Positions 31,935 to 40,696 of a stretch of 64,000 bases of DNA are shown here, piece after piece. This DNA comes from DATFVJ01 sp963727015. GTDB taxonomy: Bacteria > Actinomycetota > Actinomycetes > Streptosporangiales > Streptosporangiaceae. Made by a program: the position numbers and the translations under genes. How positions within the stretch are numbered: the first letter of the stretch is position 1; every line of letters starts with the position of its first letter. The stretch spans positions 310,001 through 374,000 of the forward strand of contig CAVSEV010000009.1 in the NCBI GenBank assembly GCA_963727015.1, written 5' to 3'. The notes below the pieces were generated by a model, which was not told the DNA's origin, made no database searches, and saw nothing but the letters and a program-made list of their open reading frames with translations.

Positions 31935-33944
31935 GTGATGCCCGGCCCCGGCTCGGTTGGCACACTCACCGCGGACGACGACCGCGGGCCCGGGCAGGTG
32001 GTAACGGAGAGTGCAGGAGTGACTGCTGAACAGGAACTTCGGCTGCTCCGCCGATACGAACCAATCGTCAGGTTCAACCGCGGCGAACTCTTCCTGCCCT
32101 GCGCCATCGACGGTTACCTCGCCAATGCGGCTCTGTACCGCCGCGTCGGCAAGTCCGTCGAGCAACTGGCTGCGCCGGGGGCACTTGACCCCGACAAGCT
32201 CGCCGCTTTCGGCCGCGCTCACCACGGCGAGGCTCTTTACCTGCAGTTCGTCGACCAGCCGCTAGGCCCAAGGGCCTACAGGAAGTGGCGGAAGCGGCCC
32301 GACAGGGAGAAGTTCACGCCGAGCAGCAGGTTCGTGGCGGTCGGCCTGGCCGCGAGGCTCATCGACTCGGTGCTGCGGATGACACTGTTGCTGCGCGGCA
32401 AGGTGCCCCGTGGTTACGCGGCTGCTGCCCACCTGAAGGCAAGCTCAGCGGAAACCGCCGGGCATTGTCACTACTACGGTCACGTCAGCCGCGACGGTGG
32501 CTACGTCGTCCTGCAGTACTGGTACTTCTACCCGATGAACGACTGGCGCTCGACGTTCGGCGGCGTCAATGACCATGAAGCCGACTGGGAGCAGGTGACG
32601 ATCTTCCTGGCCGAGCATGCTGATGCGGATCTCACTGAAGATGCTGGCACGGATGGGGCGGGCACGGATCGGGCCGGCACGGATGGGGCAGGCACGGATG
32701 GGGCAGGCACGGATGGGGCAGGCACGGATGGGGGCGCCGCCGCGTATACGGGCGCGTATGCAAACGGGCGCATCGGCGCCACCACCCCGGCCTGGGTCGC
32801 CTTCTCCAGCCACGACGAGACCGGCGATGACCTCCGCCGCCGCTGGGACGATCCGGACATGGAACGCGTCGGCGACCATCCGGTCGTGTACGCGGGGGCA
32901 GGCTCGCACAGCGGCGCCTACCTGAAGGGTGAGTATCTGATTACTATCGCGCCGCCGCTGCCCGCCGAGGTCAACCGGATCGCAATGAAGATCGCCCGCA
33001 TTATCCCCTGGTCTGAGCCTTCGTCGTCGGTGATCAGGATCCCCTACATCGACTACCGCAGGGGCGACGGCGCGAGCGTCGGGCCCGGCCAGGAGCGGCA
33101 GTGGACGGCCGTGCGGATCGGCGACGACACGCCATGGGTGGTGGCCTACCGCGGGCTGTGGGGACTGGACACGAAGGATCCGTTCGGCGGCGAGCGTGCG
33201 CCGGCGGGTCCGAGGTACGAGCGGCATCAGGCGGTGCGCGCGTCCTGGGGGCAACCCGTGGCCTGGGCGGCGCTCGACAAGGAGGCACCGACCGATGAAG
33301 AGGCGGAGATGCGCCTGCGGGTCCGGTCTGCCGCCCTCCGGGAGCAACTTGCCCGGGTCGACCACGAACTCGACGCGGCGCGCGCCGAACTGCGCGGCGC
33401 CCGCGCGGTTGACCGGGCGAACGGACTGCCGCCGCGTCAGCCGAGCCAGGCGGTCGGATCACTTGGCGACCGCGTCGAAGACCTGAGGCGGCGCCAGGCC
33501 GCGCTGCGCGGCGACGTCGAGGTGGCAGGCCGCGGCCTCGCCGGCCCGATACCGCGCGACGACGTGCACGGTCACCTGCACCACCGCGCGATCCCCAACG
33601 TGGATACCTCGGCCCGCCACGGCCGGGTGCGGCGCCTTTGGACGGCGGCGTCCGCGTCGATCCTGTACGCGGTGCTCGGCCTGATCCTGCTAGACACCAG
33701 GTCCGGGGTGCTCGAACCGATCTTTTTCGCGGTGGGAGTGATGCTCGTCATCGAGGCCGCCATGCGCCGCAGGCTCCTCGCGCTGCTCGCCACCGCGGCG
33801 ATCATCTTCTTCGCGGTCAGCCTGGGGTGGGCCGTGGCGTCCATCGTGGTCGGCAACCTGCGCGCCGGCGTGGGAGTTCTCCTCCTGCTCGCCGCGCTCT
33901 ACATGGCCGGGCAGACCGCCCGTGAATGGCTGCGCATGCGATAG
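31935..33944 (+). CDS. Large protein with Vps62/NPP1-like domain and C-terminal membrane helices
   Basis: 669 residues from 31935; the true start may be a downstream GTG near 32018 (VTAEQELRLLRRYEPIVRF). The first 400 residues hold a domain with VVLQYWYFYPMNDWRSTFGG, then NDHEADWEQVTIFLA and VVYAGAGSHSGAYLKG, reminiscent of Vps62-related and NPP1-type proteins with an HExDWE cluster. GTDGA repeats interrupt it near residue 240. A coiled coil (LREQLARVDHELDAARAEL) spans about 455-535. The last 120 residues contain four membrane helices. Cell-envelope location is likely; the role is unknown. Confidence 0.7.
   Translation: MMPGPGSVGTLTADDDRGPGQVVTESAGVTAEQELRLLRRYEPIVRFNRGELFLPCAIDGYLANAALYRRVGKSVEQLAAPGALDPDKLAAFGRAHHGEALYLQFVDQPLGPRAYRKWRKRPDREKFTPSSRFVAVGLAARLIDSVLRMTLLLRGKVPRGYAAAAHLKASSAETAGHCHYYGHVSRDGGYVVLQYWYFYPMNDWRSTFGGVNDHEADWEQVTIFLAEHADADLTEDAGTDGAGTDRAGTDGAGTDGAGTDGAGTDGGAAAYTGAYANGRIGATTPAWVAFSSHDETGDDLRRRWDDPDMERVGDHPVVYAGAGSHSGAYLKGEYLITIAPPLPAEVNRIAMKIARIIPWSEPSSSVIRIPYIDYRRGDGASVGPGQERQWTAVRIGDDTPWVVAYRGLWGLDTKDPFGGERAPAGPRYERHQAVRASWGQPVAWAALDKEAPTDEEAEMRLRVRSAALREQLARVDHELDAARAELRGARAVDRANGLPPRQPSQAVGSLGDRVEDLRRRQAALRGDVEVAGRGLAGPIPRDDVHGHLHHRAIPNVDTSARHGRVRRLWTAASASILYAVLGLILLDTRSGVLEPIFFAVGVMLVIEAAMRRRLLALLATAAIIFFAVSLGWAVASIVVGNLRAGVGVLLLLAALYMAGQTAREWLRMR
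32645..32735 (+). repeat. 15-bp in-frame repeat (GTDGA)
   Basis: Six units of GGCACGGATGGGGCA (one with CGGGCC) encode (Gly-Thr-Asp-Gly-Ala)n within the Vps62/NPP1-like domain. Confidence 0.95.
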
Positions 33945-34053
33945 CCGGCACCGTGCCATTCCCGGCACCTCATCATCTGATAACGGCCCGTGGGCAGGCG
34001 ATAACGGGATACGGGGCGGGACCCTGACGACTGCCCCTCGGGGCCCCTGCGGC

Positions 34054-34098
34054 GGACGACGTTCTTTTTCACAGCGGACGACGTTCTTTTTCACAAAA
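34054..34098. repeat. Tandem 21-bp duplication
   Basis: GCGGACGACGTTCTTTTTCACA occurs twice in tandem between genes; the TTCTTTTT core stands out in otherwise GC-rich DNA. A terminator or regulatory role is possible but unproven. Confidence 0.85.
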
Positions 34099-34207
34099 GA
34101 TGCGCCGATCCCTACAGCCGCGATGTGGGCGCCGTCTTCGCTGCCAGCCTGAGCCAACACCGGCAGGATCGGAATGAAAGCGACGATCGACATGAACGGC
34201 TACTGCC

Positions 34208-34633
34208 ATGAGCACCTCAACTGGTCCCCCTTATCACGCCACCACGCCGCCGGAGAACGCCACGTGTCAGAGCGATATGTGTTGTTCTATCGCGGTAGTC
34301 CGATTACTGTTACCGCGCCCGCAGTTCACCGCGGATGGGCTGCACGACGATGACGACGCGCCCGCTACCTGGGACACCTGCGATCTCCACTGGCCGCGAT
34401 TCAGGGACACCTGCGCACGGGCCGGTCATGAGATCATCGATCTGACGGGTGACCTGCAGCGGGTCGCGACGGAGTTCCCCAGATGGAGTCTGTGGCGAAG
34501 CGACGGCGGCCGCCTATATGCCTCGGCTAGCGTCGGCGGCACCGCGCAAGGCACCACCGTCGACGCTTATCTTGTCGGGCAGCTTCAGGCAGCAATGCGC
34601 GACGCGGAAACCGGCCAGGAAGTACATCATTAA
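34208..34633 (+). CDS. Hypothetical protein, 141 aa
   Basis: Begins MSTSTGPPYHATTPPENATC. The C-terminal half, FPRWSLWRSDGGRLYASASV followed by TVDAYLVGQLQAAMRDAET, resembles a short segment seen in many small actinobacterial proteins (W-x-W-R-S-D-x-G-R-x-Y-A). The middle part (DTCDLHWPRFRDTCARAGHE) is not recognised. Function unknown; no partner gene is adjacent. Confidence 0.55.
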   Translation: MSTSTGPPYHATTPPENATCQSDMCCSIAVVRLLLPRPQFTADGLHDDDDAPATWDTCDLHWPRFRDTCARAGHEIIDLTGDLQRVATEFPRWSLWRSDGGRLYASASVGGTAQGTTVDAYLVGQLQAAMRDAETGQEVHH

Positions 34634-34643
34634 CCTCGCTCAG

Positions 34644-34716
34644 CCGGACCGGCGGCGGTCAGGGCCGCCGCCATCGCGCCCGCGGCGGTCAGGGCCGCCG
34701 CCATCGCGCCGGCGGC
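34644..34716. repeat. Two tandem 31-bp units before the thiolase gene
   Basis: CGGCGGTCAGGGCCGCCGCCATCGCGCC is duplicated with minor changes. Each unit contains a short inverted repeat (GGCGG...CCGCC). Confidence 0.85.
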
Positions 34717-34816
34717 GGTGCTCGTCGACCGGCAACCGCGCAAAGCCGCGATCTGGCCCAAACCGGTTGATACTAGAGGCCGAAGCTGGAGCCTCGATCC
34801 GCCGCGAAGGAGCGAC

Positions 34817-36028
34817 ATGCGTGACGCCGTAATCTGCGAGCCGGTGCGGACCCCGATCGGGCGTTTCGGTGGCGCCCTGCGGGACGTGCCCGCTCATCAG
34901 CTTGCCATGACGGCCGTGCGCGCTGTCATCGAGCGGACCGGGCTCGCCGCAGCCGACATCGACGAGGTGCTCCTCGGCCAGTGCTACGCGACCGCGGAAG
35001 CACCGGCGATCGGGCGGGTCGCCGCGCTTGACGCGGGACTGCCTGTCCAGGTCACCGGCCTGCAGCTCGACAGGCGATGCGGTTCAGGCCTGCAGGCGGT
35101 CCTCTATGCGGCCATGCAGGTGCAGACAGGTGCCAGCGACGTCGTCGTGGCCGGCGGCGCGGAGAGCATGAGCTCGGCGGCCTTCTACTCGACCTCGATG
35201 CGCTGGGGGGCGCGGGGCGAAGGCATCCTGCTACACGACACGCTGGCGCGAGGTCGTACCACGGCGGGCGGCAACAACTTCCCGGTGCCAGGCGGCATGG
35301 TCGAAACCGCGGAGAACCTGCGGCGCGAATACCGCATCTCCCGCGCCGATCAGGACCAGCTTGCGCTGCGCTCCCACAAGCGGGCGGTCGCCGCGCAGCA
35401 GTCAGGCGTCTTCGCTGAGGAGATCGTGCCGGTGCCGGTGAAGACCCGCAGGGGCACCGTTACGGTCGACACCGACGAGCACCCACGCGCGGATACCTCA
35501 CTCGAATCGCTCGCCGCGCTTCGCCCGATCATGCTCGCGGTCGACCCGGACGCGACGGTCACCGCCGGCAACGCGAGCGGGCAGAACGACGCGGCCTCTG
35601 TGTGCGTGGTCACCCACCCGGACCAGGCGAACAGGCTCGGGCTGCGGCCGCTTGCCAAGCTGGTGTCGTGGGCGGTGGCCGGCGTGCCACCGCGGACGAT
35701 GGGCATCGGACCCGTTCCCTCGACGGCCAAGGCGCTCGATCGCGCCAGCCTGAAGCTGAGCGACATCGACCTGATCGAGCTCAACGAGGCGTTCGCCGCG
35801 CAGGCGCTAGCATGCATCCGCGAGATGGGGCTGACGGGGGCGGACATGGACCGGGTGAACGTCAACGGATCTGGCATCTCCCTCGGACATCCGGTGGGTG
35901 CCACCGGATGCCGGATACTGACGACGCTGCTACGCGAGATGAACCGCCGCGGCAGCCGTTATGGACTAGAAACGATGTGCATTGGCGGCGGGCAGGGCCT
36001 CGCGGCGGTTTTCGAGCGCTTCGCGTGA
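34817..36028 (+). CDS. Thiolase (acetyl-CoA acetyltransferase)
   Basis: 403 residues from an ATG preceded by GAAGGAG. Begins MRDAVICEPVRTPIGRFGGA. The nucleophilic Cys is C88 in QLDRRCGSGLQAVLYA; the His of GISLGHPVGATGCRIL and the second Cys in ETMCIGGGQGLA complete the active site. NEAFAAQALA is also typical. The enzyme either condenses two acetyl-CoA or cleaves 3-ketoacyl-CoA. It heads a run of lipid genes on the plus strand (acyl-CoA dehydrogenases, megasynthase, carboxylase), where it may serve to degrade or extend acyl chains. Confidence 0.92.
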   Translation: MRDAVICEPVRTPIGRFGGALRDVPAHQLAMTAVRAVIERTGLAAADIDEVLLGQCYATAEAPAIGRVAALDAGLPVQVTGLQLDRRCGSGLQAVLYAAMQVQTGASDVVVAGGAESMSSAAFYSTSMRWGARGEGILLHDTLARGRTTAGGNNFPVPGGMVETAENLRREYRISRADQDQLALRSHKRAVAAQQSGVFAEEIVPVPVKTRRGTVTVDTDEHPRADTSLESLAALRPIMLAVDPDATVTAGNASGQNDAASVCVVTHPDQANRLGLRPLAKLVSWAVAGVPPRTMGIGPVPSTAKALDRASLKLSDIDLIELNEAFAAQALACIREMGLTGADMDRVNVNGSGISLGHPVGATGCRILTTLLREMNRRGSRYGLETMCIGGGQGLAAVFERFA

Positions 36029-36054
36029 TCCCGGCCAGCCCGCGCGGCCACGGG

Positions 36055-36115
36055 GCGGAGCGCGGAGCAGAGCCGCGGAGCAGAGGCGCGGAGCAGAGGC
36101 GCGGAGCAAAGCGCG
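36055..36115. repeat. Tandem repeat GCGGAGCAGAG
   Basis: About five units of GGAGCAGAGGCGC with small variations lie between the thiolase and the acyl-CoA dehydrogenase. Confidence 0.85.
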
Positions 36116-36211
36116 GAGCCGGCTGCGCAGCGGAGTGGCGGCTGTGGCTCCCGGTGGCGAGCGCGCGGCGCCGCGAGCAGGCCGTCGGGCAGTGACCATC
36201 CAGGAGGGCAC

Positions 36212-37372
36212 GTGGACGAGGCCGATGTCAGGGACATGATCGAGGCGACGCGCCGGCTTGTCCGTGAACAGGTGCTGCCCTTGGAGCAGCAGATCGATGA
36301 GACCGATGAGATGCCGCCACAGCTCAGGCAGGCCGCGGTCGACATGGGCCTTTACGGCTTCGCGATTCCTGAGGCGTATGGCGGGCTAGGCCTTTCTTCC
36401 GCGCAGGAAGCAAGGCTGGCGATGGAGCTTGGCTATACGACGCCGGCGTTCCGCTCGCTGTTCGGTACCAACAACGGCATCGCCGGCCACGTACTGCTCG
36501 AAGGTGGCACACAGGAGCAGAAGAAGGAGTACCTACCGCGTCTGGCGAGCGGCGAGTGGACGTCGTCGTTCGCGCTGACCGAGGCGGAGGCGGGTTCGGA
36601 CCCTGGCGGCCTGAAGACCTCGGCGCGGCGCACCGACGGTGGCTATGTGCTCAACGGCAGCAAGCGGTATATCACCAACGCCCCGATCGCCGACATCTTC
36701 ATGGTGTTCGCCAGGCATGGCGAGGCCGCGAAGGCGAGCCGCGACATATCGGCCTTCCTCGTTCCCGCCGGCACGCCAGGGCTCACGGTTGGGCCGCGCG
36801 ACGGCAAGATGGGCCAGCACGGTGCGTGGACCGCGGATGTCGTCCTCGACGACGTGCGTGTTCCGGCCGGCGCCCTCGTCGGTGGCAAGGAAGGCGAGGG
36901 TTATCGCACGGCCATGCGTTGCCTGGCGCACGGGCGCCTGCAAATCGCGGCCCTGTGTGTCGGGATGGCGGAGCGACTGCTCGAGGAAACGGTCACCTAC
37001 GCGCTCGAACGCCGCCAGTCCGGCCACCCGATCGCCGAGTTCCAGCTGATCCAAGGCATGATCGCCGACTCACAGACCGACGTCTATGCCGGCCGTTCGC
37101 TGGTGCTCGCCGCCGCGGTGGCATACGACGCGGGCGAGGACACCCGGATGGGGCCGTCGTGCGCCAAGTATTTCGCGAGCGAGATGGTTGGCCGCGTAGC
37201 CGACAGGGCCGTTCAGGTATTCGGCGGGGCCGGTTACATGCGCGGTGTGGCCGTCGAGCGCCTCTACCGCGACGCACGGCTGTTCCGCATTTACGAAGGT
37301 ACCAGCCAGGTGCAGCAGGTTGTGATCGCCAGAGAGGCGCTCGCCCGCGCTGCGGGCCATACCCGGCCCTGA
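36212..37372 (+). CDS. Acyl-CoA dehydrogenase
   Basis: 386 residues from a GTG (CAGGAGGGCAC upstream). The normal FadE fold: N-terminal helices, FAIPEAYGGLGLSS, the flavin-contact FALTEAEAGSDPGG, the beta domain with YVLNGSKRYITNAPIADIF, and the C-terminal helices with VQVFGGAGYMRGVAVERLYR and YEGTSQVQQVVIARE. The position of the usual catalytic Glu in the RIYEGTSQ region agrees with short/medium-chain enzymes. Introduces a trans-2 double bond into acyl-CoA using FAD. Follows the thiolase by 183 bases on the same strand and probably works with it. Confidence 0.93.
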   Translation: MDEADVRDMIEATRRLVREQVLPLEQQIDETDEMPPQLRQAAVDMGLYGFAIPEAYGGLGLSSAQEARLAMELGYTTPAFRSLFGTNNGIAGHVLLEGGTQEQKKEYLPRLASGEWTSSFALTEAEAGSDPGGLKTSARRTDGGYVLNGSKRYITNAPIADIFMVFARHGEAAKASRDISAFLVPAGTPGLTVGPRDGKMGQHGAWTADVVLDDVRVPAGALVGGKEGEGYRTAMRCLAHGRLQIAALCVGMAERLLEETVTYALERRQSGHPIAEFQLIQGMIADSQTDVYAGRSLVLAAAVAYDAGEDTRMGPSCAKYFASEMVGRVADRAVQVFGGAGYMRGVAVERLYRDARLFRIYEGTSQVQQVVIAREALARAAGHTRP

Positions 37373-37477
37373 CAGCCGCCGAACGCGATTTCAATGCTGA
37401 GCGGGACGCGGCAGCCAACCGTGACGCCCGTTTTGAGCGCCATGACGCCCCAAAGCCGCCGTGATACCCCATCGGCG

Positions 37478-37504
37478 TGACACACAATGGCCCATTGTGT
37501 GTCA
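37478..37504. promoter_or_regulatory. 27-bp palindrome, operator candidate 1
   Basis: TGACACACAATGG-C-CCATTGTGTGTCA is palindromic except at its centre. It lies about 130 bases before the AbiEi-like gene, next to a second, related palindrome at 37510-37534. Confidence 0.65.
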
Positions 37505-37509
37505 TATAT

Positions 37510-37534
37510 GGCACACAATGGGCCATTGTGTGCC
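37510..37534. promoter_or_regulatory. 25-bp palindrome, operator candidate 2
   Basis: GGCACACAATGGGCCATTGTGTGCC shares the core CACACAATGG-CCATTGTGTG with the palindrome at 37478-37504, separated from it by ATATA. Two tandem palindromes with one core and different flanks suggest a cooperative protein-binding site rather than a simple terminator. Confidence 0.65.
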
Positions 37535-37631
37535 GACCCCTTGGGGCCCCTTGGGGCGGGCCGGGCCCGATGGGCGGGCAGAGCGATCTTGGACGGGCGG
37601 AAATGTCGTATGGCTCTGCGAAGCTGCTGAC

Positions 37632-38597
37632 GTGACGGATTCAGCGAATCGCCTACCCGCCGCACTGGCGAGCAGACTGCGGGAGCAAGATCGCGTGATT
37701 GCACGCCACCAGGCCCTGGCAACCGGAATGACGCGCGACATGCTCAGGCGCCGCCTAAGTACCCGCGGCCCGTGGCAGCATCTGCTGCCCGGTGTTTACC
37801 TGGCGCTGACCGGCGTGCCGACAGAGAATCAGAGGGAGATGGCCGCGCTACTCTACGGCGGGCCGGACAGCGTGATCACCGGTAACGCGGCCCTGCGGCG
37901 CCAGGGCATCCGGGTGTCCGCGAGCGACGTCATCGACATCCTGATACCCGCAAGCCGCAAACGCAGCGATGCCGGGTTCGCCCATGTATGCCGGACCACT
38001 AGGATGCCGGATCCTTTCGGCGTAATTGGCGCCTGGCGCTACACCCTCCCACCGCGCGCCATCGCCGACGCGGTGCGCGGCATCGCCGACTTATCTGAGG
38101 TACGCGCGCTCGTCGCGTCCGCGGTACAGGCGCGCAAATGTTCCCTCGACCTACTCATCGCCGAGTTGAGGCAAGGATCCCCACGCGGCTCGGCGCTGCT
38201 GCGCCAGGCTGTGGCCGAGGTGGCCGACGGCATCCGGTCGACTGCAGAAGGCGACCTGCGCGACCTGATCAGGCGTGGCGGTCTGCCCCTCCCCATGTTC
38301 AACCCGCGCCTGTACGACACGTCCGGCAGCTTGATCGCGGTGCCGGATGCCTGGTGGCCGGACGCCGGGGTCGCAGCCGAGGCCGACTCGCGTGAATGGC
38401 ATTTGTCCCCGCAGAGTTGGCAGAACACGATGGCCCGGCATGCCCGGATGAGCCGATTCGGAATCCTGGTACTGCATTTCAGTCCTCGGCAGATCCGTAC
38501 TCAACCGGCCGAGGTCCTGCTCAATATCAACGACGCGATCGCCGCCGGGCGCGCCAGGCCGCGTCTGCCGATACAGGCCCGAACGGCCGCAACCTAA
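37632..38597 (+). CDS. AbiEi-antitoxin-like protein (winged helix plus nuclease-like C-terminus)
   Basis: 321 residues from the GTG at 37632. The N-terminus RVIARHQALATGMTRDMLRR, then RLSTRGPWQHLLPGVYLALT, is the winged-helix AbiEi_4-type domain. The middle, RRQGIRVSASDVIDILIPAS, fits the rest of the AbiEi fold. The C-terminus has PDAWWPDAGVAAEADSREWH and ILVLHFSPRQIRTQPAEVL, like the DUF559/Vsr-related nuclease fold often attached in actinobacteria. No AbiEii nucleotidyltransferase toxin follows, so it is an orphan. It interrupts the lipid genes and might be their regulator or simply an unrelated gene; the twin palindromes upstream could be its own binding site. Confidence 0.75.
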   Translation: MTDSANRLPAALASRLREQDRVIARHQALATGMTRDMLRRRLSTRGPWQHLLPGVYLALTGVPTENQREMAALLYGGPDSVITGNAALRRQGIRVSASDVIDILIPASRKRSDAGFAHVCRTTRMPDPFGVIGAWRYTLPPRAIADAVRGIADLSEVRALVASAVQARKCSLDLLIAELRQGSPRGSALLRQAVAEVADGIRSTAEGDLRDLIRRGGLPLPMFNPRLYDTSGSLIAVPDAWWPDAGVAAEADSREWHLSPQSWQNTMARHARMSRFGILVLHFSPRQIRTQPAEVLLNINDAIAAGRARPRLPIQARTAAT

Positions 38598-38973
38598 GGC
38601 GGCGGGTGCAATCTGGACCCGAAGCGCGCGCGGACCCCAGTGCGGGGGCCCCGGGCGGGCCCGGGGCGCAACCCGAGACCGGGCGGGCCCGGGGCGCAAC
38701 CCGAGACCGGGCGGGCGCGACGCCCGGCAATGCCGGGCCGGCCACCGACCGCCCGCCGAAACGGTGCCTGGAAGAGTGGGCGCGCGGCAAATGATCATCG
38801 CCTCGGCGGAGTGCTCTGACGGTTCAGGCGACCCAATCGACACAGAACTACCCGCCACACTTAGTTACTGACGAGTAGTCAGTCCATTGCCCCGTGCGCC
38901 AGGGACTAACGGCCTCTGACGCGGATACCTATGAGGGAGGCAACGTCTAGTACGAGAAAAGGGGTGTGCCGAC
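38598..38973. promoter_or_regulatory. Upstream region of the megasynthase operon
   Basis: 376 bases without a gene. From 38636 to 38712 a 32-bp unit (GCCCGGGGCGCAACCCGAGACCGGGCGG) is tandemly duplicated. Farther on is the inverted repeat described at 38867-38883. The promoter for the acyl-CoA dehydrogenase/megasynthase/carboxylase genes most likely lies in the last 120 bases, where GC content falls. Confidence 0.5.
38867..38883. promoter_or_regulatory. TetR-type operator candidate
   Basis: ACTGAC-GAGTA-GTCAGT, a perfect 6-bp inverted repeat with 5-bp spacer inside TTACTGACGAGTAGTCAGTCC, lies 90 bases before the start of the gene at 38974. Such sites resemble operators of TetR-family repressors that sense acyl-CoAs in actinobacteria. 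No TetR gene is in the window. Confidence 0.55.
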
Positions 38974-40359
38974 ATGACCTTGACCGCGAACACTGCCGAC
39001 GCGACTGCCGCCATCGGCCTTGACGCCGAGACACTGAAGATGATGCTCGAAGCGATCCGCGACTTCGTCGCGGACGCGATGTCCGAAGAGCGGCAGCTTC
39101 AGCTCGACCACGAAGATGTCTGCCCAGAGGACATCGTCCACGGTATGTGCAGCGACCAGCTAGGCATCCAGCTGGTGTTCATCCCCGAGGAGTACGGCGG
39201 GATGGGCGGCGGCACCATCGACGTCTACCGGGTCTGCGAGCAAATGGCCCGCATCGACCTCGGCCTCGCCACCAGCGTGCTCGCCACGTTCCTTGGCAGC
39301 GACCCCATATACTTCGGCGCCACACCCGACCAGAAGCGCACCTGGCTCAGCGAGATCGCCGAGCGGGGAATCCTGTACGCGTACGGCGCCACCGAGCCTG
39401 AGGCCGGCAGCGACCTCGGCGCACTGAAGACCACCGCCACACCGGCCACCGACGGCGGAGTCGAGGGCTACCTGCTCAATGGCCGCAAGCAGTGGATCAG
39501 CAACGGCGGGATCGCGGACAAGTACACGATCCTTGCCTCGGCGCCGGGCGGGCCGTCCTGGTTCGTCCTGGACCGCGGCACCGAAGGCTTCGTCCACGCC
39601 AAGCCGGAGGACAAGCACGGTATCCGGCTGTCCAACACGGCAGCGCTGTTCCTCGACAACGTCTTCGTACCCGCTACCAACCTGGTTGGCGGCGTCGAAG
39701 GACAGGGCCTCGTCCAGGCGCAGAAGGTCTTCGGCTACACGCGCCTGATGGTTGCGTCCTTCGGCCTTGGCGGCGGCTGGGCCGCGCTTGATCGCGCAAT
39801 CCCGTATTCGGTCACCCGCATCCAGGCGGGCGCGCCCCTTTCCACCAAGCAGGGATACACGCACAAGCTCATCGTCCCGCACGCCATCAGGCTGGAGGCC
39901 GCCCGCTCCTACATCGAGTACACCGCGAGGCGGATCGATGCTGGTGAAGGCGAAAACGGGGCACTCAACACCGAAGGCGCCATCGCCAAGTACATGGCGA
40001 CGAAGGCCGGCAACCTGGCCGCCGACGCGGCTATCCAGGCCCACGGCGGTTACGGCTACACGCGCGAGTACCTGGTTGAGAAGATGAAGCGCGACGTCCG
40101 GATCACCACGATCTACGAAGGCACATCCGAGATCATGGAGATGACGATCGCGCGCGATAGATGGCAGCAGAACCTGAAATCTCGGGCCACTACTATCCGG
40201 AGCTCGCTTCCGAGCTGCGCGCGCTGCACGCCCGGCACCCGGACGTCGGCGCCGATACCGCGGCCCTCGCCTGCCAGGCGCTCGGCGGCGTGTTCGAAGC
40301 CTGCCGCGCCGGCCGCCTCACCAGGAGCCAGCACGTGCTGCTGCGGCTCGGCGAGCTGA
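38974..40359 (+). pseudogene. Acyl-CoA dehydrogenase, long form, frame interrupted near its 3' end
   Basis: Residues 1-400 are a complete acyl-CoA dehydrogenase: LVFIPEEYGGMGGGTIDVYR, LYAYGATEPEAGSDLGALKT, YLLNGRKQWISNGGIADKY, AIQAHGGYGYTREYLVEKMK, IYEGTSEIMEMTIARDRWQQ. After QQNLKS (about 40180) this frame runs into non-homologous sequence and ends at 40359, while the expected C-terminal extension, GHYYPELASELRALHARHPD and onward, is encoded in the frame of the ORF 40161-40679. Joined, the protein would be about 568 residues, like VLCAD-type enzymes with an extra helical domain. Because the dehydrogenase core is complete, function may survive. Alternatively the second part is translated separately. 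Confidence 0.8.
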
Positions 40360-40679
40360 TCGCATACGCGGAGTGCGCTGGCAGCTTCGCCGCCCGCGCG
40401 GCGGCAGCCCTCGACGGCGCCCTTTCCCCGAAGGCCGACCACCGGTTCGATCCAGCGACTCTTGCCGCGATGAGCCGCGTATTCGCGCGTGAGGCCGCGC
40501 ACAAAGTGGCCTTCGATGGCCTGCGGTGGGTGGCTGGCGCCGGCGGCGCTGCCGCTGCCGGTGGCCCGTTCGAAACGAGCCTCGGCCTTAGCGCGGTCAG
40601 CGCCGCGCAGGCAGGGCTAGTAGCCGACATGGACCGCGTCGCCGATGCCCTCTACGAGCGCACCGGCTCATCCTCCTAG
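40161..40679 (+). CDS. C-terminal helical domain of the long acyl-CoA dehydrogenase, in a shifted frame
   Basis: 172 codons with an ATG at 40161 that overlaps the dehydrogenase frame. It begins MAAEPEISGHYYPELASE and carries the helical segments LTRSQHVLLRLGELIAYAEC, ATLAAMSRVFAREAAHKVAF and LVADMDRVADALYERTG. This is the sequence expected after the dehydrogenase core of the preceding gene. No ribosome site stands out, so the simplest reading is a one-base frameshift around 40180-40190. Translational coupling to make a separate helical subunit is the alternative. It ends 17 bases before the megasynthase start. Confidence 0.7.
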   Translation: MAAEPEISGHYYPELASELRALHARHPDVGADTAALACQALGGVFEACRAGRLTRSQHVLLRLGELIAYAECAGSFAARAAAALDGALSPKADHRFDPATLAAMSRVFAREAAHKVAFDGLRWVAGAGGAAAAGGPFETSLGLSAVSAAQAGLVADMDRVADALYERTGSSS

Positions 40680-40696
40680 ACCCCGGGACGAGCCAA

